Assembly: GCA_018699415.1 (NCBI GenBank)
Contig: JABIQM010000036.1
Coordinates: forward strand, 1 to 64,000
Direction: 5' to 3'
Source of the DNA: Acidimicrobiaceae bacterium
Lineage (GTDB): Bacteria; Actinomycetota; Acidimicrobiia; Acidimicrobiales; Aldehydirespiratoraceae
DNA length: 64,000 nucleotides
A model generated the notes under the pieces. It was not told the origin of the DNA. It was given only the letters and a program-made list of their open reading frames with translations, and ran no database searches. This document shows positions 48,140-57,610 of the stretch, piece after piece; the stretch's first letter is position 1; the number at the start of each line of letters is the position of its first letter. The position numbers and the translations under genes were made by a program.

Positions 48140-49162
48140 TCACGAAACGATCCTGTCCCCGTCAACCCCAAGGAGCATTGCGTCACCGAAGCTGAGGAAG
48201 CGATAGTCATCGTCGAGGGCAATGTCATAGAGGTCACGCCAGCGGGGGCCGACAAACGCGTCAACGAGGCAGAGTAGAGTGGATTCGGGGAGATGGAAGT
48301 TCGTCAGCAGGACATCGACGACCTGCCAGTTGAACGGGCGACGGATGAAGAGGTTGCTTCGACCTTCCGGATTGCCCGTCACTGCCCATGATTCGAGCGC
48401 TCTCACTGCGGTGGTACCAACTGCGACCACACGACCGGCCTTCCCGACCGCAGATTGCGTCGCAGCGGGGACGTGATACCACTCCGTGTGCATGACGTGG
48501 TCGTCGAGGCGGTGCACCATCACAGGACGAAACGTGTCGAGGCCGACCGCAAGTTCCACCGTCGCCACATTGATGCCCCGTTCGGCCAGTTTCGCGAAGA
48601 CTTCATCGGTGAAATGCAAGCCAGCGGTTGGTGCAGCAGCCGACAGCGGGCGATCAGCGTAGACGGTCTGATAGCGATCTGAATTGTCGATCTGCTTCTC
48701 GATATACGGCGGCAACGGTGGCAGACCCACCTCCTCGAGGACCTCGAGGAGTGGGCGATCGCCTGTATCGAGGACAACCAGTCGTCGTCCGTCGCCGAGA
48801 TTCTCGCCCATCTCGATGCGGAGGTCGCCGGTCGTCAGTTTCATGCCGGGAGCAAGCTTCCGGCTCGGACGGGCGAGTGCTTCCCAGCCTTCGTCGCCAC
48901 GGTTTTCAAGAAGAAGGATCTCGGCTCCTCCACCTGTTGGCCGCCGAGCCGGGATCCGCGCCGGCAGGACACGGGTATCGTTGACCACAACCAAGTCACC
49001 CGGCTCCAGCAGTTCAGGGAGATCGGCCACGATGCGGTGTTCAACGCTGTCTTTGCAGTCGACGAGAAGCCGAGCGGAATCACGCGGCTCGATCGGCGTC
49101 TGGGCGATCGCCGATGGCGGCAACTCGTATCGAATATCAGCGAGGGTCTCGGGTCGATCCAT
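48140..49162 (-). CDS. queA: S-adenosylmethionine:tRNA ribosyltransferase-isomerase
   Basis: Transfers the ribosyl part of SAM to preQ1-tRNA to make epoxyqueuosine, the step after Tgt. The 340-residue protein has RYELPPSAIAQTP at the N-terminus, VVNDTRVLPARI near residue 60, AAPTAGLHFTDEVF near 176 and LLTNFHLPESTLLCLVDAF near 285. TAGCCT lies 8 bases before the ATG. It is separated from tgt by the opposing methyltransferase gene. Confidence 0.95.
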   Translation of the reverse strand: MDRPETLADIRYELPPSAIAQTPIEPRDSARLLVDCKDSVEHRIVADLPELLEPGDLVVVNDTRVLPARIPARRPTGGGAEILLLENRGDEGWEALARPSRKLAPGMKLTTGDLRIEMGENLGDGRRLVVLDTGDRPLLEVLEEVGLPPLPPYIEKQIDNSDRYQTVYADRPLSAAAPTAGLHFTDEVFAKLAERGINVATVELAVGLDTFRPVMVHRLDDHVMHTEWYHVPAATQSAVGKAGRVVAVGTTAVRALESWAVTGNPEGRSNLFIRRPFNWQVVDVLLTNFHLPESTLLCLVDAFVGPRWRDLYDIALDDDYRFLSFGDAMLLGVDGDRIVS

Positions 49163-49170
49163 CGATGGGG

Positions 49171-49176
49171 AGGCTA
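49171..49176 (-). promoter_or_regulatory. Putative -10 box of a leaderless promoter (queA)
   Basis: TAGCCT lies 8 bases before the ATG at 49162, in the 45-base gap after ruvB. Confidence 0.55.
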
Positions 49177-49207
49177 GACCCTGCAGAGGCCCGCAAGGTT
49201 CCCGAGG

Positions 49208-50248
49208 TCAGCCGTCGAACAAGCCGGACTGCGGCGCAGTGTCGACCGCCGGTGGCGGCGACATCCCGAGGTGCTGGTAGGCAGCCGGGGTAGCGACGCG
49301 GCCCCGCGGGGTGCGCATCAGCAGACCCTGCTGGATCAGGTACGGCTCGTAGACATCTTCGACCGTTTCCGTCGGCTCACTCACCGAGATGGCAAGCGTT
49401 GACAAACCGACCGGGCCCCCGCCGAAGCGACGGCAAACGGAATCCAATACGGCGCGGCTGGCCTTGTCGAGGCCGAGTTCGTCGACGCCGAAAAAAGCCA
49501 GACCGTCAGAAGCGACCTCAGCATCGACATGTCCGTCACGCTCAACTTCGGCGTAGTCACGGACCTGGCGCAGCAGTCGGTTGGCGATACGAGGCGTGCC
49601 TCGCGATCGACGGGCAATCTCCCACGCGCCGCCTTCATCGATGTCAACGTGAAGGATTCGAGCGGCTCGCATAGCGATCGACAGGAGGTCATCGACCTCG
49701 TAGTAGTCGAGGCGAGCAACCAAGCCGAAACGATCACGAAGCGGGCCGGTGATCAGCCCGGTGCGGGTCGTGGCGCCGACCAATGTGAACCGGGCGAGGT
49801 CCAATGGGATTGAACGAGCGGCCGGCCCCTTGCCGAGCACGACATCGATCCGAAAGTCTTCCATGGCGGGATAGAGCACTTCTTCAACAGGACGAGGCAG
49901 ACGGTGGATCTCGTCGATAAAGAGGACGTCACCCTCTTCAAGCTTCGACAGAATCGAAGCGAGATCGCCCGCCCGCTCAAGCGCTGGGCCCGAGGTGACG
50001 TTGAGGTTCGAACCCATCTCCGAAGCGATGATATTGGCCAGCGTGGTCTTGCCGAGACCAGGAGGACCAGCGAACAAGAGGTGATCAGAGGCTTCATTGC
50101 GGCGGGCGGCAGCACCCAGCATCACACCGAGGTGGCCTTTCAACTCGGCCTGTCCGACAAATTCAGCCAGCGTGCGAGGCCGTAAACCTGGTTCCTCGAT
50201 GATGTCTTCTGGCTCTTCAGCCGGGGACAGGAGTTCTTCGCGTGCCAT
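49208..50248 (-). CDS. ruvB: Holliday junction branch migration helicase RuvB
   Basis: Hexameric AAA motor of RuvABC. The 346-residue protein has Walker [18 protein letters not shown] near residue 59, Walker [27 protein letters not shown] near 108, [17 protein letters not shown] and a winged-helix C-terminus with [17 protein letters not shown]. One-base TGATG overlap with ruvA. Confidence 0.97.
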   Translation of the reverse strand: MAREELLSPAEEPEDIIEEPGLRPRTLAEFVGQAELKGHLGVMLGAAARRNEASDHLLFAGPPGLGKTTLANIIASEMGSNLNVTSGPALERAGDLASILSKLEEGDVLFIDEIHRLPRPVEEVLYPAMEDFRIDVVLGKGPAARSIPLDLARFTLVGATTRTGLITGPLRDRFGLVARLDYYEVDDLLSIAMRAARILHVDIDEGGAWEIARRSRGTPRIANRLLRQVRDYAEVERDGHVDAEVASDGLAFFGVDELGLDKASRAVLDSVCRRFGGGPVGLSTLAISVSEPTETVEDVYEPYLIQQGLLMRTPRGRVATPAAYQHLGMSPPPAVDTAPQSGLFDG

Positions 50249-50853
50249 CAGATGCCCGATGCCAGACGACGCAGGGCGTCCCTTAGAAGGTCAGATGTTT
50301 CGCCACCAGCAGGCAAATCAACCAGCACGGCATGAATCTCGTCAGCCGCATAGCCGAGGCCCTCTAGGGCCGAGCGCACGTCAGCGCGTGCGCCACCAGC
50401 GACTGCTGCGGGCGATCCGTCGGTCAAAACCACGACGTCGGAATCAGGAAGGTCGAGCTTCGACTTCAGCTCCATGACCAGTCGAGCAGCGGTCTTCTTG
50501 CCGACGCCGGGAACGAGACAGAGCGCAGCGACGTCATCGTTGGCGACTGCTATGCGCAGCGCATCGGGACCGTGCACAGACAAGATGGCAAGACCGAGTG
50601 CCGGGCCTACCCCATGAGCGCTGATGAGGGACTCGAAAACACGCCGTTCAGCGATCGTGGCGAAGCCATAAAGCGTCTCGCTGTCTTCTCGAACCGCGTG
50701 ATGCGTGTGAACGAAGACCTCGTCATCGAGCTCACCGATCGTGACCGACGTGGATGGCGTGACCTGCACGCGGTGGCCGATCCCCGCCACCTCGATCAGT
50801 AGCTCTCCGTCATGGCCGCGGTCGAGTAGCCGACCTCGCAGCGATCCGATCAT
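50248..50853 (-). CDS. ruvA: Holliday junction DNA-binding protein RuvA
   Basis: Tetrameric junction-binding subunit of 201 residues: OB fold ([13 protein letters not shown]), two HhH regions ([19 protein letters not shown] and [20 protein letters not shown]) and the RuvB-binding C-terminal domain (about 155-201). ATG 50853 gives the 4-base overlap with ruvC; an in-frame codon 69 bases upstream lies inside ruvC. Confidence 0.95.
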   Translation of the reverse strand: MIGSLRGRLLDRGHDGELLIEVAGIGHRVQVTPSTSVTIGELDDEVFVHTHHAVREDSETLYGFATIAERRVFESLISAHGVGPALGLAILSVHGPDALRIAVANDDVAALCLVPGVGKKTAARLVMELKSKLDLPDSDVVVLTDGSPAAVAGGARADVRSALEGLGYAADEIHAVLVDLPAGGETSDLLRDALRRLASGI

Positions 50854-51365
50854 CCGACCATTCCTCCGACTCGTTTCATGGATGCAGACGTGCGTCGCGA
50901 CGGTACACGGGCAAGATGACACAGGGCGACGGCAACTGCATCCGCGGCATCAGCCGGCGACAGCCGCTTCGGAAGCCCCAGCAGCGTCTGGACCATGGCG
51001 CCAACCTCGTCCTTGCCAGCTCCGCCCCAGCCCGCAACCGCGTGCTTGATCTCGTTGGGCGAGTATTCGACCACATCGCAGCCGACGCTGGCGGCTTCGG
51101 CCATCGCCAGACCGCTGGCCATGCCGACACCCATGGCCGTAGACACATTGGTCTGGAAGAGCACTCGCTCCACCGCGACAACATCTGGTTTCAGCTCGGC
51201 GATCAGATCGCGGAGCTCTCGTTGGAGCTCCGCCAGACGAATCGGGCGGTCAAGTTTGGGGTCGGTCCGGATAACACCCGCAGCGACGGCACGAGGCTTG
51301 CGTCCGTGCTCCAAACAGCCGTAGCCGCACCGGGAAAGCCCGGGGTCGATACCTAAGACGAACAC
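50850..51365 (-). CDS. ruvC: Crossover junction endodeoxyribonuclease RuvC
   Basis: Holliday junction resolvase of 171 residues. Acidic catalytic residues lie in LGIDPGLSRCGYG (Asp 7), VAVERVLFQTN (Glu), EYSPNEIKHAVAGWGGAGKDEV and SPADAADAVAVALCH (two Asp). GTG 51365 has TAGAGT 7 bases upstream. First gene of ruvC-ruvA-ruvB. yebC, normally just upstream, is about 2.9 kb away here. Confidence 0.96.
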   Translation of the reverse strand: MFVLGIDPGLSRCGYGCLEHGRKPRAVAAGVIRTDPKLDRPIRLAELQRELRDLIAELKPDVVAVERVLFQTNVSTAMGVGMASGLAMAEAASVGCDVVEYSPNEIKHAVAGWGGAGKDEVGAMVQTLLGLPKRLSPADAADAVAVALCHLARVPSRRTSASMKRVGGMVG

Positions 51366-51372
51366 ATGTACG

Positions 51373-51378
51373 ACTCTA
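51373..51378 (-). promoter_or_regulatory. Putative -10 box of a leaderless promoter (ruvC)
   Basis: TAGAGT lies 7 bases before the GTG at 51365, in the 55-base divergent gap to the ABC transporter genes. Confidence 0.45.
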
Positions 51379-51420
51379 GTCCGACATCAAGATCGGGTGG
51401 TGCCAGCCGATGTATGAGGT

Positions 51421-52398
51421 GTGAACACTGTCGCTCATACCCCTGCTGTGGCTCTTCAAGGAGTCCACAAGTCTTTCAATGACACTCCAGCGCTGACCGA
51501 TCTCGAGGTGGTCGCTCCCAATGGGAAGATCACCGTACTACTCGGTCCCAACGGCGCTGGGAAGACAACCGCCATTCGGTGCATTACCGGAGCCATGTCG
51601 GCCGACAGTGGCAGTGTTCGCACTCTTGGGCTCGATCCCGAACGTGATGGCGAGGAAGTTCGAAGCCAGTGCGGTGTCGTGTCGGCCAGGCCAGCCCTCT
51701 ACGACCGCCTGACTGGATGGGACAACCTGATTTACGCTGCGGAGCTACATAGTGTCGAACGACGAATCATGAAGGATCGCATCCGTGTATCTGCCGAACG
51801 GTTCGGAATCGAACAGTCCCTCGACGTCCAGGTCGGCGGCTACTCCACCGGTATGAAGACTCGGCTGGCCTTGGCCCGCTCTGTTCTCCACGAGCCTCAA
51901 CTCCTACTCTTTGACGAACCGACCTCGGGACTCGATCCCGAATCGGCGCAAGCAGTGCTCAAACTTATTCGTGAGATGACGGCCGACGGCCACACCATCG
52001 TCATGTGTACCCATCATCTCGTCGAAGCCGAAGGATTGGCTGACCATGTGATCATGCTCGACGGCGGCACCGACCTTGTATCCGGCCAGCCCGGTGATCT
52101 CACCCGTACCTTCTGGCCGGAAGATTCGGTTGACATCTCGATCGATGATGACCCGTCAATACTCGGGGATCTCAGCATCATTGCCGGCGTCCGTAGCGCA
52201 GAACCAATGAACCGAGGCGTTCGCGTCATCCTTGATGATCCATCGGTCACTCCCGATGTTGTCTCGGCAATCGTGCACGCCGGTGCTCGCGTCACACGAG
52301 TCGTACCCCACGAGCCAACGCTTGAGGATCTCTACTTCGCCGTGCGGCGTGATGCCCACGACCTCGGTGAGTCCATGCCTAAGGAGATGGCACGGTGA
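51421..52398 (+). CDS. ABC transporter ATP-binding protein (NatA-like)
   Basis: A 325-residue ATPase. Walker A is LLGPNGAGKTTAIRCITG near residue 40, signature GGYSTGMKTRLALARSVL near 139 and Walker B LLLFDEPTSGLDPESAQ near 160, with H-loop CTHHLVEAE. A C-terminal part of about 100 residues is typical of exporter ATPases with a regulatory extension. It overlaps the permease gene by 4 bases (GTGA). The GTG start has GAGG only one base away, so the true start could be GTG 51448. Confidence 0.9.
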   Translation: MNTVAHTPAVALQGVHKSFNDTPALTDLEVVAPNGKITVLLGPNGAGKTTAIRCITGAMSADSGSVRTLGLDPERDGEEVRSQCGVVSARPALYDRLTGWDNLIYAAELHSVERRIMKDRIRVSAERFGIEQSLDVQVGGYSTGMKTRLALARSVLHEPQLLLFDEPTSGLDPESAQAVLKLIREMTADGHTIVMCTHHLVEAEGLADHVIMLDGGTDLVSGQPGDLTRTFWPEDSVDISIDDDPSILGDLSIIAGVRSAEPMNRGVRVILDDPSVTPDVVSAIVHAGARVTRVVPHEPTLEDLYFAVRRDAHDLGESMPKEMAR

Positions 52399-53219
52399 GT
52401 TGGCATCGCACGTTCACGGTCGCTCGAACCGACATTAGACAACTCGTTCTCGCCAAAGACTTCTGGATGCCGATGAGCATCCTCGGCAGCATCTTCTTCG
52501 TGGTGGTGCCGCTTGTGCTCTTGTTTTCGATCGCGTCACTCGGTGATGTTGATGCCGTGCAAAACATCGCCGACACACTGGAGGTTCTTCCCGCCAAGGC
52601 CCAGGCCCAGATCAAGGGCGACACGCCCCAAGGCCGCACCTCGTACGCACTGGCCGTCTTCTTGTTTGCTCCCATGGCCGTCGTGGTGCCGCTGACGATC
52701 TCGACTGCGGTTGGCGCCGCCACCCTGGTCGGCGAACGTGAGCGTGGCACCGGAGAGTTTCTCGCTCACTCCCCTGCTGCCACCAAAGAGATCTACCTCG
52801 GCAAGCTCATGGCGTCGCTCGTTCCCGGCTACTTGACGACGATGGTCGGCTTCACGCTCTACAGCCTGATCGTAAATCTCATCGTCGGCCCGGAGGTCGG
52901 CGGATGGTTCTTCCCGACGCAACAATGGTGGCTGTTGATGCTGTGGGTTCTTCCCGGTTTCCTCTTGATCGGACTGTCTCTCGTTCTTCGGCTCTCCGGT
53001 CGAGTGAAATCGACGGCTGCCGCCCAGCAAGCGTCCGGTCTGATTACGCTCCCGTTGATCGCAGTTAGCTACGCCCAAGCATCCGGAGCGATCTACGGCA
53101 CGATCACAACCACAATCATGATCGGCGCCATCGCCTGGTTCATCGGTCTGGTATCGACCTCGCGAGGGATGTCAGGCATTCGGCGCCAACGGTTGCTTGG
53201 TGTCGCTGACGGCGTCTAA
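52395..53219 (+). CDS. ABC-2 type transporter permease (NatB-like)
   Basis: A 274-residue membrane protein with about six helices. The soluble loop GERERGTGEFLAHSPAATKEIYLGKLMASLVPGY is typical of ABC-2/NatB permeases. With the ATPase it should form an exporter, with one large extracytoplasmic loop after helix 1 (about 55-90). Substrate unknown. It ends 10 bases from the convergent esterase gene. Confidence 0.85.
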   Translation: MSWHRTFTVARTDIRQLVLAKDFWMPMSILGSIFFVVVPLVLLFSIASLGDVDAVQNIADTLEVLPAKAQAQIKGDTPQGRTSYALAVFLFAPMAVVVPLTISTAVGAATLVGERERGTGEFLAHSPAATKEIYLGKLMASLVPGYLTTMVGFTLYSLIVNLIVGPEVGGWFFPTQQWWLLMLWVLPGFLLIGLSLVLRLSGRVKSTAAAQQASGLITLPLIAVSYAQASGAIYGTITTTIMIGAIAWFIGLVSTSRGMSGIRRQRLLGVADGV

Positions 53220-53229
53220 CTCAGCGTTC

Positions 53230-54192
53230 TCAACTCAGTCCGAATGCTCTACGGAGTGCTTCACGCGTGATGCGTGCGTCCTGCTTCGAGATCCTCGCGC
53301 CAGGCACCATCGCCGATCCATGAAAAGTTCCGGGGAACGAGTGCAGTTCAACGGATACTCCTGCCTGCATCAGTCGGACGGCGTAGTCGATCCCTTCATC
53401 ACGCAACGGGTCGAATTCCATTGTCGTCACAAAGGTCGGCGGCAGTCCCGAGAGATCCTCACAACGCGACGGCGCCGCGTAATATGGCACATCGTCGGAG
53501 CCATATAGATCACCGAGATAGTGCTTCCAACTCCACTCGGCGCTCAGGCGGTTCCAAATTGGCGTGTCCGTGAAGGTGCGCATGGACCATGTCTCGCGGC
53601 GGTCGTCAACCTCGGGGATCTGAAGAAGCTGGTAGCACAACGCTGGCCCACCCCGATCCCGAGCCATGAGAGCCGTGCCAGCAGCCAAACCGCCACCGGC
53701 TGATGGCCCCGCAATGGCGATTCGATCCGGGTCGACGCCGAGTTCGTCGACGTTGGCGGCGAGCCATTGGAGTGCGGCATAGCAATCGTGAACACCGGCC
53801 GGGTACGGATCTTCGGGCGCCAACCGGTAGTCGACAGAGACCACCACAATGCCCAGCGACTCGACCCAGTTTCCAAGCATGGCGTCCGATTGGTCGACAG
53901 TGCCGGTCATGAATCCGCCGCCGTGAATGAAGACGATGCCCGGCACCGGACTCGCCAACAAGGCCGATGGCCGGTAGACCCGCACCCCAATGTCGGGATC
54001 ACCGTCAAGTCCAGGAACGATCCGATCCTCGCTCGGAATCGGATCTCCCTTCGGCGCACCGGACAACACGGAAAGGCGGCTACCGGTCCGCGACCGCTTG
54101 ATCGCTTCTGGATCCGACCAGTCCACAGACTCAATGGCAGCAATGATCGCAAGGACGTCATCGAATTCAGGGTCGAAGGCGTACAAACTCAT
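53230..54192 (-). CDS. HSL-family alpha/beta hydrolase (esterase)
   Basis: A 320-residue hormone-sensitive-lipase-type esterase. The oxyanion motif is FIHGGGFMTG near residue 90, the nucleophile GPSAGGGLA near 162 (usual GDSAGG, so Asp is replaced by Pro), the acid TTMEFDPLRDEG near 265 and catalytic His in FPGTFHGSAMV. I start at ATG 54192; the in-frame GTG at 54246 lies in the REP-like repeat. TAGGGT lies 8 bases upstream. It sits with the ABC genes between ruvC and yebC. Confidence 0.9.
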   Translation of the reverse strand: MSLYAFDPEFDDVLAIIAAIESVDWSDPEAIKRSRTGSRLSVLSGAPKGDPIPSEDRIVPGLDGDPDIGVRVYRPSALLASPVPGIVFIHGGGFMTGTVDQSDAMLGNWVESLGIVVVSVDYRLAPEDPYPAGVHDCYAALQWLAANVDELGVDPDRIAIAGPSAGGGLAAGTALMARDRGGPALCYQLLQIPEVDDRRETWSMRTFTDTPIWNRLSAEWSWKHYLGDLYGSDDVPYYAAPSRCEDLSGLPPTFVTTMEFDPLRDEGIDYAVRLMQAGVSVELHSFPGTFHGSAMVPGARISKQDARITREALRRAFGLS

Positions 54193-54200
54193 AGCGGTGC

Positions 54201-54206
54201 ACCCTA
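54201..54206 (-). promoter_or_regulatory. Putative -10 box of a leaderless promoter (esterase gene)
   Basis: TAGGGT lies 8 bases before the ATG at 54192, directly downstream of the palindrome at 54212-54233. Confidence 0.5.
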
Positions 54207-54211
54207 GTAAC

Positions 54212-54233
54212 CCTTGGGTGACTGCACCCAAGG
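54212..54233. promoter_or_regulatory. Perfect 9-bp palindrome next to the esterase promoter
   Basis: CCTTGGGTG and CACCCAAGG enclose ACTG, all 18 arm bases matching. It lies 5 bases upstream of the proposed -10 hexamer, where a repressor or activator could bind. It could also be a terminator hairpin for yebC, but no T-tract follows. Confidence 0.55.
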
Positions 54234-54239
54234 CCAACC

Positions 54240-54274
54240 AACGCACGTTTGGGGTCTGTCCCCATACGTGCGTT
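54240..54274. repeat. REP-like 35-bp palindrome, copy B
   Basis: Perfect 8-bp arms AACGCACG and CGTGCGTT enclose TTTGGGGTCTGTCCCCATA. The inner GGGG/CCCC can also pair. The right arm overlaps the yebC stop codon by two bases. It shares length and core with copy A at 40152-40186 and differs by a compensatory pair in the arms. Confidence 0.75.
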
Positions 54275-55025
54275 ACTCGGCGGCGATGGCGTCCATGATC
54301 TCGTCGGAAACGTCCATGTTGCCGTGGACGTCTTGAACGTCGTCGAGGTCGTCAAGTAGGTCCATGAGCTTCATGAGCTGTTTGACCTGACCGGCATCGG
54401 TGATTTCAACGGTCGACGTCGGCAGCATCGCCACATCGGCCGACTGGACGGTGATACCGCCCTCATCGATAGCCTCGCGGACCGTCGGCAAATCGCTGGG
54501 ATCAGTGGTGACTCTCCACATTTCACCCTCATTGACGATGTCTTCGGCGCCCGCCTCGAGCGCAACCATCATCAACTCGTCCTCGTCGACCGTGGTGGGC
54601 ACGAGCACTATGCCCTTGCGTTCGAACTGCCACGCAACCGCTCCAGGTTCGGCGAGAGATCCGCCGTTCTTGCCGAGGGTTGACCTCACGTCCCCCGATG
54701 AGCGATTGCGGTTGTCAGTCAGACATTCGATCAACAACGCGACACCACCCGGCGCGTAGCCCTCATAGGTAATCGTTTCGTAATTGACGCCCTCGAGCTC
54801 TCCAGTACCGCGCTTTACCGCGTTTTTGATCGTGTCGAGCGGTACCGAATTGTCGCGGGCCTTCTGGAACATGGTGCGAAGCGTCGGGTTGGAATCGGGA
54901 TCACCGCCGCCGGTACGCGCCGCCACTTCGACCTGCTTGATCAGTTTTGCGAACAATTTGCCGCGCTTGGCGTCGGCCGCACCCTTCTTGTGCTTGATCG
55001 TCGCCCACTTGGAATGACCGCTCAC
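54273..55025 (-). CDS. yebC: YebC/PmpR-family regulatory or translation factor
   Basis: A 250-residue protein of the TACO1/YebC family, linked to translation of proline-rich stretches and to transcription control. It has the invariant [21 protein letters not shown] at the N-terminus and TYEGYAPGGVALLIECLTDNRNR near residue 95. I use GTG 55025, which overlaps the pdxT stop as GTGA; a codon 18 bases upstream adds MVEGDL. Its stop lies in the REP-like palindrome. Confidence 0.94.
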   Translation of the reverse strand: MSGHSKWATIKHKKGAADAKRGKLFAKLIKQVEVAARTGGGDPDSNPTLRTMFQKARDNSVPLDTIKNAVKRGTGELEGVNYETITYEGYAPGGVALLIECLTDNRNRSSGDVRSTLGKNGGSLAEPGAVAWQFERKGIVLVPTTVDEDELMMVALEAGAEDIVNEGEMWRVTTDPSDLPTVREAIDEGGITVQSADVAMLPTSTVEITDAGQVKQLMKLMDLLDDLDDVQDVHGNMDVSDEIMDAIAAE

Positions 55026-55600
55026 GAGATCTCCTTCAACCACATGCTGTGGAGCCGATCATCGTCAGCCAGCTCCGGATGAAACGAGGCGACGGTGACG
55101 TTCGCCTGTCGGCACAGTACGGCGTCATCGTCCACCGAGGCGAGTACTGATACAGACTCGCCCAACCGCTCAACGATCGGTGCGCGAATAAACACACCGT
55201 GAAACGGCGCATCGAGGCCCGTGATCTCGAGATCGCTCTCGAACGATTCGGTTTGACGGCCGTAGCCATTTCGTCGCGTCGTGATATCGATCGCACCAAG
55301 CACCCGCTGATCCGGGCGGCCGTCCATGACCTCCGATGAGAGCAGGATCATGCCGGCGCATGTGCCAAACACTGGCAAGCCTTCGGCGATACGTGCGCTG
55401 AGCGGTTCGAGCATGCCCGAACGTTCGAGCAGCATCGACATCGTCGTAGATTCACCGCCCGGCATCACGAGCGAGTCGACAAGATCAAGCTGATCGTCCT
55501 TGCGGATTTCGGTCGTGGAAACGCCGAGCCGTTCAAGAATTGCTGCGTGTGCCGCGAATGCGCCCTGAAGGGCGAGGACGCCGACAATTGGGGCTACCAA
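55022..55600 (-). CDS. pdxT: Pyridoxal 5'-phosphate synthase glutaminase subunit
   Basis: Supplies ammonia to PdxS for vitamin B6 synthesis. The 192-residue amidotransferase has [16 protein letters not shown] at the N-terminus, [11 protein letters not shown], nucleophile [10 protein letters not shown] near residue 80 and the catalytic His-Glu in [10 protein letters not shown] near 171. It overlaps pdxS by 7 bases and yebC by 4. Confidence 0.96.
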   Translation of the reverse strand: MVAPIVGVLALQGAFAAHAAILERLGVSTTEIRKDDQLDLVDSLVMPGGESTTMSMLLERSGMLEPLSARIAEGLPVFGTCAGMILLSSEVMDGRPDQRVLGAIDITTRRNGYGRQTESFESDLEITGLDAPFHGVFIRAPIVERLGESVSVLASVDDDAVLCRQANVTVASFHPELADDDRLHSMWLKEIS

Positions 55601-56487
55601 CCTCGTTCGGCCAGCTTCGTTTCGAGCGTGGCGATCTCAAGACCCTTCATGGCGCTACCGAGACCGGTGGACACCTTCACGAGAATGTCGGGGTCGTTGT
55701 AGTGGGTGGCCGCTTCGACGATAGCTGTGGCCATCTTGGCAGGCTCGTCGCTCTTGAAGATGCCAGAGCCGACGAAGACAGACTGGGCACCGAGCTGCAT
55801 TGCAAGTGACGCATCGGCTGGCGTCGACAGACCACCGGCACAGAACATCGGTACTGGTAGCTCACCGGTCTCAGCAATTTCCTGCACGAGCGGCAGCGGG
55901 GCTTGCAACTGCTTGGCCCAGTCGAACAGCTCAGCAGAATCAGCCTTGGTGATCTTGCCGATGTCACCCATGATGGAGCGAAGGTGGCGCACGGCCTCAA
56001 CAACATTGCCGGTTCCGGCCTCACCCTTGGAACGGATCATGCATGCGCCTTCGCTGATGCGACGAAGCGCTTCGCCGAGGTTGGTGGCGCCGCATACGAA
56101 CGGGACGGTGAATGCCCACTTGTCGATGTGGTGCGCTTCATCAGCCGGCGTAAGAACCTCAGATTCGTCGATGTAGTCGACGTCGAGCGCCTGAAGAATC
56201 TGCGCCTCAGCGAAGTGGCCGATACGAGCTTTAGCCATGACCGGAATCGACACCGTCTGTTGGATGCCGATGATCATCTCCGGGTCAGACATGCGTGAAA
56301 CGCCGCCGTCCCTGCGGATATCGGAAGGCACACGCTCAAGCGCCATGACGGCAACTGCGCCAGCATCCTCCGCGATCTTCGCTTGTTCAGGATTGACGAC
56401 GTCCATGATGACGCCGCCCTTCAACATTTCGGCAAGGCCACGCTTGACGAGCGGGCTGCCAGTGGCGCGTTCAGTCGACTCACTCAT
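55594..56487 (-). CDS. pdxS: Pyridoxal 5'-phosphate synthase PdxS subunit
   Basis: Makes PLP from ribose 5-phosphate, glyceraldehyde 3-phosphate and ammonia. The 297-residue barrel has [20 protein letters not shown] near 24-43, the active Lys in [12 protein letters not shown] near residue 83, [12 protein letters not shown], and the second Lys region [12 protein letters not shown] near 150. TAAGCT lies 7 bases before the ATG. Confidence 0.97.
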   Translation of the reverse strand: MSESTERATGSPLVKRGLAEMLKGGVIMDVVNPEQAKIAEDAGAVAVMALERVPSDIRRDGGVSRMSDPEMIIGIQQTVSIPVMAKARIGHFAEAQILQALDVDYIDESEVLTPADEAHHIDKWAFTVPFVCGATNLGEALRRISEGACMIRSKGEAGTGNVVEAVRHLRSIMGDIGKITKADSAELFDWAKQLQAPLPLVQEIAETGELPVPMFCAGGLSTPADASLAMQLGAQSVFVGSGIFKSDEPAKMATAIVEAATHYNDPDILVKVSTGLGSAMKGLEIATLETKLAERGW

Positions 56488-56494
56488 ATACCTC

Positions 56495-56500
56495 AGCTTA
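56495..56500 (-). promoter_or_regulatory. Putative -10 box of a leaderless promoter (pdxS)
   Basis: TAAGCT lies 7 bases before the ATG at 56487. Its first three bases are the TAA stop of the DUF3048 gene. GAGG between the box and the ATG could alternatively be a ribosome-binding site. Confidence 0.4.
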
Positions 56501-57610
56501 GCCGGGGTTACCGAGTACCAGTCCCTGAGTTTCGTCGTCGACGGCGAACTCGTAGCTGTCCGCTAGGGCAAGGATGAGCCAGGTCTTGCCCGGCTCCAAC
56601 TCGATTACTGAACCATCATCACCGGTCAATGTATACAAATCGGTAACAGCATCTCGGTGCCAGATGCCGGCAACCCGCTGGCCGCCAATCAGGACATGGA
56701 CAAAACCCTTGCCGAGGGTCACCGCATCAACGCTCTGAGCATCAATCAGGCTCGGCTGATACTCGGTCTCCATCACAATGAGGTTGGTCACAACGATGTC
56801 GTGTCCATCACGCGTGGAGTGCACCGCATCGTCCTGCACCCGGACGTACCCCCGAGAGGGGTCGAAAACGAAGCTCACAACATCGCGACCAACGACGGTG
56901 ACGCCTACCTCAGCTACGCCACCGGAACGATCCCGTGACCCATCGCTACGAAACTGGAACGGCCCGACGGCGGCACCGGCTTGGGCTGCGAAATCTTCAC
57001 GAATCAACTGGGGATACGCAAACAGATCGGCGGGATTTCGATAGTCCGCATCACGAAACTGGTAGATCCCAGAGTCGTCGTTGGCCACGAGCACGATGTC
57101 GCCTCGGCTCGCCGACTCTCGCAACTGACCAAGAACGCCAATATTGGCACCGGAGAACGCAAAGATCGGCGTTCCGAGGTTGGCCAGAATATTGATATCG
57201 GTCGTTCGGCCAGACCGGATCGGGCCGACGACCTCCGGGACGTCCGAGTGGAAGACGGCGGCGAATCGTGTGGCGCGGTCCTCGATGCGTTCTTCGATCA
57301 CGAGATCGGCGCGGTCGATTCCGATGAGAGATTCGAGACTGCGGTCATCGTTGTTGCCGATCTTCACTACGACAGCTGGCTGGTCCAGCAGGTGTTCGTC
57401 AGAGGGAAGGCCGGTGAACGGCGCCTTCAACCCCACCTCGATCTCCGCAAGGACCGTCGTCGTGACGGTCGTCGTCGAACTCAACACTGTGGGCTGCGAG
57501 TAATCGCTGGCTCCGGATTCGGCGAGAGCATCATTTCCGCCGGCGCACGAGACCAGCGTCACGGAGACCCCCACCATGGCGCTCATACGCCAAATCCAAC
57601 CCGCCCGCAT
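56498..57610 (-). CDS. DUF3048 (YerB-like) lipoprotein
   Basis: A 370-residue predicted lipoprotein. A signal peptide with lipobox LVSC (Cys about 22) is followed by a Ser/Thr-rich linker (about 35-60) and the two DUF3048 domains. The first has [25 protein letters not shown] and [18 protein letters not shown], the second [33 protein letters not shown]. The family is exported and its function unknown; YerB is the Bacillus homologue. ATG 57610 overlaps the preceding stop (TGATG). GTG 57613 is an equally possible start, one codon upstream. Confidence 0.85.
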   Translation of the reverse strand: MRAGWIWRMSAMVGVSVTLVSCAGGNDALAESGASDYSQPTVLSSTTTVTTTVLAEIEVGLKAPFTGLPSDEHLLDQPAVVVKIGNNDDRSLESLIGIDRADLVIEERIEDRATRFAAVFHSDVPEVVGPIRSGRTTDINILANLGTPIFAFSGANIGVLGQLRESASRGDIVLVANDDSGIYQFRDADYRNPADLFAYPQLIREDFAAQAGAAVGPFQFRSDGSRDRSGGVAEVGVTVVGRDVVSFVFDPSRGYVRVQDDAVHSTRDGHDIVVTNLIVMETEYQPSLIDAQSVDAVTLGKGFVHVLIGGQRVAGIWHRDAVTDLYTLTGDDGSVIELEPGKTWLILALADSYEFAVDDETQGLVLGNPG

